Shown here piece by piece: positions 57,181 to 64,000 of a DNA stretch of 64,000 nucleotides (position 1 is the first letter of the stretch; every line of letters starts with the position of its first letter). The position numbers were made by a program, and so were the translations under genes. Below the pieces are notes generated by a model. That model searched no databases and had not been told where the DNA came from. It saw nothing but the letters and a program-made list of their open reading frames with translations. The DNA comes from Pseudomonas alloputida (GTDB taxonomy: Bacteria > Pseudomonadota > Gammaproteobacteria > Pseudomonadales > Pseudomonadaceae), in NCBI RefSeq assembly GCF_021283545.2, contig NZ_CP128540.1, positions 6,360,501 through 6,424,500 of the forward strand, in the 5' to 3' direction.

Positions 57181-58983
57181 AGGCTGGTCAACGTCGGTCC
57201 CCTTTAGCACGGCCACGTAATAAGACAGCAACTGCAGCGGAATGGTGTACAGGATTGGCGCCAGGGCATCGGCAATGTGCGGCACCTTGATCACGTGGGT
57301 GCCTTCGCCATTGGTCATGCCAGCGTGCTCGTCGGCGAACACGACCAGCTCGCCACCACGGGCACGCACTTCCTGCAGGTTGGACTTCAGCTTCTCCAGC
57401 AGTTCGTTGTTCGGTGCAACGGTAACCACCGGCATGTCGTTGTCCACCAGAGCCAGCGGGCCGTGCTTCAGCTCGCCTGCTGGGTATGCTTCGGCGTGGA
57501 TGTAGGAGATTTCTTTAAGCTTGAGAGCACCTTCCATCGCCACCGGGTACTGCGCGCCGCGGCCGAGGAACAGGGTATGGTGCTTGTCGGCGAACAGCTC
57601 GGCAATTTTCTCGACGGTGGCATCCATGGCCAGGGCTTCGCCCAGGCGGGTAGGCAGTCGACGCAGCTCTTCAACCAGCTCAGCTTCGACACCGGCTTCC
57701 AGCGTACCGCGCACCTGACCAAGGGCCAGGGTCAGCAGCATCAGCGAAACCAGCTGAGTGGTGAACGCTTTGGTCGAAGCCACGCCGATTTCAGGGCCGG
57801 CCAAGGTCAGCAGGGTCAAGTCCGACTCGCGTACCAGCGAGCTGATACCCACGTTGCAGATCGCCAGGCTGCCAAGGAAACCCAACTCCTTGGCGTTGCG
57901 CAGTGCGGCCAAGGTATCGGCGGTTTCGCCGGACTGCGAGATGGAGACGAACAGAGTGTCCGGCTGCACCACCACCTTGCGGTAACGGAACTCGCTGGCC
58001 ACTTCTACCTGGCAAGGGATGCCGGCCAGGCTTTCCAGCCAGTAGCGCGCAACCATACCGGCGTGGTAGCTGGTGCCACAGGCAACGATCTGCACGTTGC
58101 GCACCTTGGCAAACAGGTCGGCAGCTTGCGGGCCAAAGGCCTGGACCAGCACGTTGTCCTTGCCCAGGCGGCCTTCAAGCGTGCGCTGAACAACGCTTGG
58201 CTGCTCGTGAATTTCCTTGAGCATGAAGTGACGGTAAGCGCCCTTGTCGGCAGCCTCGGCACCTTCGTGGTACTGCACGGTTTCGCGCTGGACCTTGTTG
58301 CCCTGCTGGTCCCAGATAGAGACCTGATCACGGCGGATTTCAGCGATGTCGCCTTCTTCCAGGTACATGAAGCGGTCAGTAACCTGACGCAGCGCCAGCT
58401 GGTCGGACGCCAGGAAGTTCTCGCCAAGGCCCAGGCCGATAACCAGCGGGCTACCACTGCGTGCTGCCACCAGGCGGTCCGGCTGCTTGGCACTGATCAG
58501 CGCCAGGCCGTAAGCGCCGTGCAGGCGCTTCACCGCCGCCTTAAGGGCGTCGGTCAGGTCTGGAATGCTCTTCAGGGTGTGGTGGATCAGGTGGACGATG
58601 ACTTCGGTATCGGTCTGCGAAGTGAAGACATAGCCCAGGCCCTTCAGCTCTTCGCGCAGCTCCTCATGGTTCTCGATGATGCCGTTGTGCACCACGGCCA
58701 CATCATTGCCCGAGAAGTGCGGGTGGGCGTTGCCTTCAGTCGGCGCGCCGTGAGTAGCCCAGCGGGTGTGGGCAATACCCAGCTGGCCTGCCAATGGGTC
58801 ATCAGCAACAGCAACCTCCAGCTCGCTGACCTTGCCGATGCGGCGGCGGCGCTGCAGTTCACCGTTCTGGGTGAGTACAGCCAAACCGGCGCTGTCGTAA
58901 CCGCGGTATTCAAGACGCTTAAGGCCTTCGATCAGGATGGCTGTGATATTACGCTCGGCGACAGCACCAACGATTCCACACAT
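57148..58983 (-). CDS. glmS: Glutamine-fructose-6-phosphate aminotransferase
   Basis: The 611-residue enzyme makes glucosamine-6-phosphate from fructose-6-phosphate and glutamine, the first step to UDP-GlcNAc. The N-terminal glutaminase has catalytic Cys2 ([12 protein letters not shown]), RWATHG and GNAHPH-type motifs; two SIS sugar-isomerase domains follow ([36 protein letters not shown]) and the conserved end [13 protein letters not shown]. It starts three bases after glmR stops, so both are co-transcribed. Its 3' end serves as attTn7. Confidence 0.97.
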   Translation of the reverse strand: MCGIVGAVAERNITAILIEGLKRLEYRGYDSAGLAVLTQNGELQRRRRIGKVSELEVAVADDPLAGQLGIAHTRWATHGAPTEGNAHPHFSGNDVAVVHNGIIENHEELREELKGLGYVFTSQTDTEVIVHLIHHTLKSIPDLTDALKAAVKRLHGAYGLALISAKQPDRLVAARSGSPLVIGLGLGENFLASDQLALRQVTDRFMYLEEGDIAEIRRDQVSIWDQQGNKVQRETVQYHEGAEAADKGAYRHFMLKEIHEQPSVVQRTLEGRLGKDNVLVQAFGPQAADLFAKVRNVQIVACGTSYHAGMVARYWLESLAGIPCQVEVASEFRYRKVVVQPDTLFVSISQSGETADTLAALRNAKELGFLGSLAICNVGISSLVRESDLTLLTLAGPEIGVASTKAFTTQLVSLMLLTLALGQVRGTLEAGVEAELVEELRRLPTRLGEALAMDATVEKIAELFADKHHTLFLGRGAQYPVAMEGALKLKEISYIHAEAYPAGELKHGPLALVDNDMPVVTVAPNNELLEKLKSNLQEVRARGGELVVFADEHAGMTNGEGTHVIKVPHIADALAPILYTIPLQLLSYYVAVLKGTDVDQPRNLAKSVTVE

Positions 58984-58986
58984 GTT

Positions 58987-59763
58987 TTATTGCTCCTGGC
59001 TGATCGCGGCGCAGATCAGGTTGATGCCGCGGGCTTGAATTTGTTCGCGCGCTGCTGCTGGCAGGCGTTCATCTGTAATAAGGGTGTGCACACTGCCCCA
59101 GGGCAGCTCGAGGTTAGGGATCTTGCGCCCCACCTTGTCCGACTCGACCATCACGATCACTTCACGGGCAACTTCCGCCATGACCCGGCTCAGCCCAAGC
59201 AACTCGTTGAAGGTAGTGGTACCCCGGCCCAGGTCGATGCCGTCGGCGCCGATGAATAATTGGTCGAAATCGTAGGAGCGCAGTACCTGCTCCGCGACCT
59301 GGCCCTGGAACGATTCGGAATGCGGGTCCCAGGTGCCACCGGTCATCAGCAGCACCGGCTCGTGTTCGAGGTCGCAGATTGCACGGGCCACATTGAGCGA
59401 ATTGGTCATCACCACCAGGCCTGGCTGGCGCCCCAGTTCGGGGATCATTGCCGCCGTGGTGCTGCCGCTGTCGATGATAATGCGCGCATGTTCGCGGATA
59501 CGCCCCACGGCGGCACGCGCAATGGCCTTTTTATAGGAAGAGACGGGTTGTGCCGGTTCACCGAGCAACTCTTGCGGTACCGGCACAGCACCACCGTAGC
59601 GGCGTAACAACAAGCCGTTGGTTTCCAAGGCGGCGAGGTCTTTGCGAATGGTCACTTCCGAGGTGGCGAAACGCTTGGCCAACGCGTCCACACTTACCTC
59701 ACCCTGCTCGCTGAGCAGAGCCAGAATATTGTGTCGCCGTTGTGGTGTGTTTCGTTTCGACAT
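58987..59763 (-). CDS. glmR: DeoR-family regulator GlmR
   Basis: The 258-residue protein has an N-terminal DeoR helix-turn-helix (HNILALLSEQGEVSVDALAK, then FATSEVTIRKDLAALETNGL) and a sugar-phosphate-binding domain with DSGSTTAAMIPEL and GADGIDLGRGTT. Located directly upstream of glmS, it probably senses an amino-sugar phosphate and controls glmS supply. A palindrome resembling its own operator lies in front of the start. In E. coli glmS is instead joined to glmU and controlled by small RNAs; this regulator is a Pseudomonas feature. Confidence 0.88.
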   Translation of the reverse strand: MSKRNTPQRRHNILALLSEQGEVSVDALAKRFATSEVTIRKDLAALETNGLLLRRYGGAVPVPQELLGEPAQPVSSYKKAIARAAVGRIREHARIIIDSGSTTAAMIPELGRQPGLVVMTNSLNVARAICDLEHEPVLLMTGGTWDPHSESFQGQVAEQVLRSYDFDQLFIGADGIDLGRGTTTFNELLGLSRVMAEVAREVIVMVESDKVGRKIPNLELPWGSVHTLITDERLPAAAREQIQARGINLICAAISQEQ

Positions 59764-59771
59764 GTGCGTTT

Positions 59772-59790
59772 AAGTTTCGATTCGAAAGTT
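59772..59790. promoter_or_regulatory. Palindromic operator in front of glmR
   Basis: TTTCGATTCGAAA (59775-59787) is a perfect dyad with arms TTTCGA/TCGAAA around one base, extending with one mismatch to AAGTTTCGATTCGAAAGTT. DeoR-family repressors commonly bind TTCG-rich dyads. It lies 9 bp upstream of the glmR start codon, which suggests autoregulation of glmR and, through the operon, of glmS. Confidence 0.6.
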
Positions 59791-59891
59791 AATGGTTGCA
59801 ATCAAAACCTAAGACGCGCGATTCGTCAAGCTGTCGCTGACCTGTGGATTGTTTGCTTCTGCTTTGAGGCGGTCCTATAGGCGCAGCCGCG

Positions 59892-59929
59892 CCAATAAAA
59901 AAGCCGACTTATTCACATAAGTCGGCTTT
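59892..59929 (-). terminator. Rho-independent terminator after glmU
   Basis: On the minus strand a 12-bp perfect stem (59918-59929 pairing with 59900-59911) with a 6-nt loop is followed by TTTTATTGG. It lies just past the glmU stop and separates glmU from the glmR-glmS unit. Confidence 0.9.
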
Positions 59930-59952
59930 CGATGGAAAGGGCTGTGAATAAC

Positions 59953-61320
59953 TCAGCTCTTCTTGATCTTCTCCGGGCGCTTCCAGCCCGAAATGTTGCG
60001 CTGGCGCGCACGGGCTACAGCCAGGTCACCCGCTTCTACAGCCTGGGTGATGGTCGAGCCGGCTGCGGTGGTCGCGCCGGCCTTGATTTCCACAGGCGCC
60101 ACCAGCGAGTTGTTCGAACCGATGAACACGTCTTCACCCATCACGGTCTTGAACTTGTTGGCGCCATCGTAGTTGCAGGTGATGGTGCCGGCGCCGATAT
60201 TGGTGCGCGCACCGATTTCGGCATCCCCCAGGTAGGTCAGGTGACCAGCCTTGGCCCCTTCACCCAGGTGGGCGTTTTTCAGTTCAACGAAGTTACCCAC
60301 ATGGGCCTTGGCGTCCAGTACGCTGCCCGGGCGCAGGCGAGCAAACGGGCCAGCATCGCTGCCTTCGCCCATCACGGCGCCTTCGAGGTGGCTGTTGGCC
60401 TTGACCACCGCGCCTTTGCGCAGGGTCGTGTTCTTGATCACGCAGTTAGGGCCGATCTGCACATCGTCTTCGATGACCACCTTGCCTTCGAGAATCACGT
60501 TGATGTCGATCAGCACGTCACGACCAACGCTTACTTCACCACGAACATCGAAGCGTGCCGGATCACGCAGGGTAACCCCCTGAGCCATCAGACGGCGGCC
60601 TTCACGCAACTGGTAGTGACGCTCCAGCTCGGAGAGTTGGCGGCGGTCGTTGGCGCCCTGCACTTCCATAGCGTCGTGTGGCTGTTCAGTGGCCACCACC
60701 AAGCCATCGGCCACTGCCATGGCGATTACGTCAGTCAGGTAGTACTCGCCCTGGGCGTTGTTGTTCGACAGGCGGCCCATCCAGTCGGCGAGGCGCGCGG
60801 CCGGCAAGGCCAGAATGCCGGTGTTGCCTTCCTTGATCGCTTTTTGCGCGTCGTTGGCGTCCTTGTGCTCAACGATGGCAGTTACCTTGCCCTGCTCGTC
60901 ACGCACGATCCGGCCATAGCCGGTCGGATCGTCGAGGGTGACTGTCAGAAGCCCCAGCTGCTGATCGTTGGCTTTGGCCAACAGACGCTGCAGGGTCTCC
61001 ACTTCGATCAAAGGCACGTCGCCGTACAACACCAGCACGGTGTCAGCGGTCAGCGCTGGCAGTGCCTGGGCAACAGCATGACCGGTACCCAGCTGTTTAT
61101 CCTGCATGACGAAATTCAGGTCGTCAGCAGCCAGCCGCTCGCGAACCAGCTCGGCACCATGGCCAATGACCACGTGAATACCTTGCGGCTGAAGTTGACG
61201 CGCGCTGTGGATAACATGGCCGAGCATGGAATTGCCAGCTACCGGGTGCAACACTTTGGGCAGCGCCGAGCGCATGCGGGTGCCTTGACCGGCGGCGAGA
61301 ATAACGATATCGAGTGACAT
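59953..61320 (-). CDS. glmU: Bifunctional UDP-N-acetylglucosamine pyrophosphorylase / glucosamine-1-phosphate acetyltransferase
   Basis: The 455-residue enzyme carries out the last two steps to UDP-GlcNAc. The N-terminal uridyltransferase domain has [20 protein letters not shown] and LYGDVPLI; the C-terminal left-handed beta-helix acetyltransferase has hexapeptide repeats, the [20 protein letters not shown] and [19 protein letters not shown] active-site motifs. The length is standard. It follows atpC after 118 bp with a terminator between, and precedes glmR, an order kept across pseudomonads. Confidence 0.97.
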   Translation of the reverse strand: MSLDIVILAAGQGTRMRSALPKVLHPVAGNSMLGHVIHSARQLQPQGIHVVIGHGAELVRERLAADDLNFVMQDKQLGTGHAVAQALPALTADTVLVLYGDVPLIEVETLQRLLAKANDQQLGLLTVTLDDPTGYGRIVRDEQGKVTAIVEHKDANDAQKAIKEGNTGILALPAARLADWMGRLSNNNAQGEYYLTDVIAMAVADGLVVATEQPHDAMEVQGANDRRQLSELERHYQLREGRRLMAQGVTLRDPARFDVRGEVSVGRDVLIDINVILEGKVVIEDDVQIGPNCVIKNTTLRKGAVVKANSHLEGAVMGEGSDAGPFARLRPGSVLDAKAHVGNFVELKNAHLGEGAKAGHLTYLGDAEIGARTNIGAGTITCNYDGANKFKTVMGEDVFIGSNNSLVAPVEIKAGATTAAGSTITQAVEAGDLAVARARQRNISGWKRPEKIKKS

Positions 61321-61377
61321 TACTGGCTACCAATCCTGTGCGGTCAGTGAAAGACCGGGGGAGAAAACAGAAAAAGA

Positions 61378-61403
61378 AAAAGGGTAGCCGAGGCTACCCT
61401 TTT
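61378..61403 (-). terminator. Terminator of the atp operon
   Basis: A 12-bp perfect stem (AAAAGGGTAGCC / GGCTACCCTTTT) with a 2-nt loop lies 36 bp past the atpC stop. On the minus strand it is followed by a TTCTTTTTCTG run, a typical rho-independent terminator. Confidence 0.92.
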
Positions 61404-61438
61404 ACTCAATCGCAACAGAAGTTATCAGCCGGGGCCGA

Positions 61439-61858
61439 TTACTTGCCTTTGCGCATTTGCTGGACGGTACGCAGCTGGGCTGCGGCCTCGGCCAGACGTG
61501 CGGCGGCGGCGCCGTAGTCGAAGTCCGCGCCTTTCAGATTCAGGGCGTTCTCGGCAGCCTTGAGGGCCTCCTGAGCCTGAGCTTCATCCAGGTCTGCAGC
61601 ACGTTGCACGGTATCGGCAAGCACCTTGACCATGTTCGGCTGAACCTCGAGGAAACCACCAGAGATGTAGAACACCTCGTGTGCGCCACCCTGCTTGGTC
61701 AGCGTGATCGGACCAGGCTTGAGATTGGTGATCAGCGGCGCATGGCCTGGAGCGATACCAAGATCACCCAGGTTACCGTGCGCAACCACCATCTCGACCA
61801 GGCCGGAGAAGATCTCTCCTTCCGCGCTGACGATATCGCAATGGACTGTCATAGCCAT
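61439..61858 (-). CDS. atpC: ATP synthase F1 epsilon subunit
   Basis: The 139-residue protein has the epsilon beta-sandwich ([40 protein letters not shown]) and the C-terminal helix pair rich in Ala and Glu ([20 protein letters not shown]). It couples the gamma stalk to the c-ring and inhibits ATP hydrolysis. It is the last gene of the atp operon, 43 bp after atpD. Confidence 0.96.
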   Translation of the reverse strand: MAMTVHCDIVSAEGEIFSGLVEMVVAHGNLGDLGIAPGHAPLITNLKPGPITLTKQGGAHEVFYISGGFLEVQPNMVKVLADTVQRAADLDEAQAQEALKAAENALNLKGADFDYGAAAARLAEAAAQLRTVQQMRKGK

Positions 61859-61901
61859 CTGCTTGCCTCAACCTGATAGCGCCCCTTGCGGGGCGCAGGA
61901 A

Positions 61902-63305
<1,404 letters not shown>

Positions 63306-64000
63306 TTAAACCGCGGCAGCGCCGCCGACGATTTCCGAGATCTCCTGGGTGATCGCAGCCTGACGCGCCTTGTTGTAGATCAACTGAAGCTCTTTGATCA
63401 AATCACCGGCGTTGTCTGTGGCGTTCTTCATGGCGATCATCCGGGCCGCTTGTTCAGCAGCGTTGTTCTCGACCACCGCCTGGTAAACCTGCGACTCCAC
63501 GTAGCGCACCATCAAGCCGTCCAGCAGCTCTTTTGCGTCGGGTTCGTACAGGTAGTCCCAGTGATGCTTGAGATCCTGATCCGGGGTTGCCACCAACGGT
63601 ACCAATTGCTCGACCGTCGGCTTCTGGGTCATGGTATTGATGAACTTGTTCGAAACCACCGAGAGGCGATCGATACGGCCGTCCAGGTAGGCGTCCAGCA
63701 TCACTTTGACGGAGCCGATCAGATCGTTGATCGATGGCTCTTCGCCCAAGTGGCTGATCGCTGCTACGACGTTGCCGCCAAAGATGCGGAAGAAAGTCGC
63801 ACCCTTGCTGCCGATCACGCACAGGTCGATTTCCACGCCCTGTTCGCGGTTTGCGCTCATGTCCTTGACCAGGGCCTTGAACAGGTTGGTGTTCAAGCCA
63901 CCGCACAGACCACGGTCACTGCTCACCACGATATAACCAGCGCGCTTTACAGGGCGCTCGATCATGAACGGGTGGCGGTATTCCGGGTTGGCGTTGGCCA
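63306..64000 (-). CDS. atpG: ATP synthase F1 gamma subunit, C-terminal part (runs off the window)
   Basis: The minus strand from the window edge encodes about 230 residues ([20 protein letters not shown] onward), including [20 protein letters not shown] and the C-terminal [20 protein letters not shown] helix with [19 protein letters not shown]. These are the conserved regions of the gamma subunit, the rotating central stalk. About 55 N-terminal residues lie past base 64000. Confidence 0.97.
   Translation of the reverse strand, partial: ANANPEYRHPFMIERPVKRAGYIVVSSDRGLCGGLNTNLFKALVKDMSANREQGVEIDLCVIGSKGATFFRIFGGNVVAAISHLGEEPSINDLIGSVKVMLDAYLDGRIDRLSVVSNKFINTMTQKPTVEQLVPLVATPDQDLKHHWDYLYEPDAKELLDGLMVRYVESQVYQAVVENNAAEQAARMIAMKNATDNAGDLIKELQLIYNKARQAAITQEISEIVGGAAAV

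Noticed and set aside
57277..59259. 660-codon plus-strand frame opposite glmS and glmR
   Set aside because: It is the antisense shadow of glmS and glmR; high GC codon use keeps such frames open. The same applies to the long plus-strand frames opposite glmU (59932-61317) and atpD (61695-63293).

Overview
The window is a contiguous piece of a Pseudomonas chromosome, most probably of the P. putida group. The order pdxY, zinc-chaperone operon, cls, cfa, lpd, betaine-type catabolic operon, betT, LysR, copper island, Tn7-type genes, glmS-glmR-glmU, atpC-atpD-atpG and the GC-rich codon use fit that group and closely recall strain KT2440. The species call is inference from gene order; no search was run. 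A consensus parS site at 4218-4233 and the atp genes place the window on the oriC side of the chromosome.

Layout: (1) 1-9.3 kb is core chromosome: pdxY 3' part, a DUF3301 protein, a three-gene zinc-homeostasis operon with two COG0523 GTPases and DUF1826 behind a Zur box, secreted small proteins, cardiolipin synthase, cyclopropane fatty acid synthase and dihydrolipoamide dehydrogenase. (2) 9.37-9.79 kb is a deletion scar joining the 5' part of an amino-acid permease gene to the 3' end of a transketolase-like gene. (3) 9.9-20 kb is a catabolic locus: a six-gene minus-strand operon (CntA/GbcA-like Rieske oxygenase, aldehyde dehydrogenase, rubredoxin-reductase fusion, FAD amine oxidase, cupin, MFS) divergent from a BCCT transporter and followed by a LysR regulator. 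It probably takes up and degrades a quaternary amine that I cannot identify.

(4) 20.48-57.12 kb is a roughly 36.6-kb Tn7-like transposon. Its ends are a perfect 27-bp inverted repeat (20478-20504 and 57092-57118), the right one lying 30 bp past the glmS stop codon, the classical attTn7 position. Cargo is a copper/silver resistance island: a CopA-CopB multicopper oxidase operon, the CopRS two-component system, a CusCBAF efflux system, Met/His-rich periplasmic proteins, a CopZ-type chaperone with a CueR-type operator, and a P1B-1 ATPase. A second, non-metal cargo block (41.5-46.6 kb) holds a LuxR-regulator pseudogene, an ATPase/STAS pair, a Sir2 deacylase and three small unknown genes. The transposition module is tnsABC plus two TniQ-family genes. 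tnsB is split by a 2041-bp IS66-family element with an 8-bp target duplication, so the transposon is probably immobile unless a TnsB is supplied in trans. Extra right-end-type repeats just outside the left end suggest a remnant of another Tn7-like element.

(5) 57.1-64 kb is core chromosome again: glmS, its DeoR-type regulator glmR with a palindromic operator, glmU, and the distal atp operon (atpC, atpD, partial atpG) with clear terminators.
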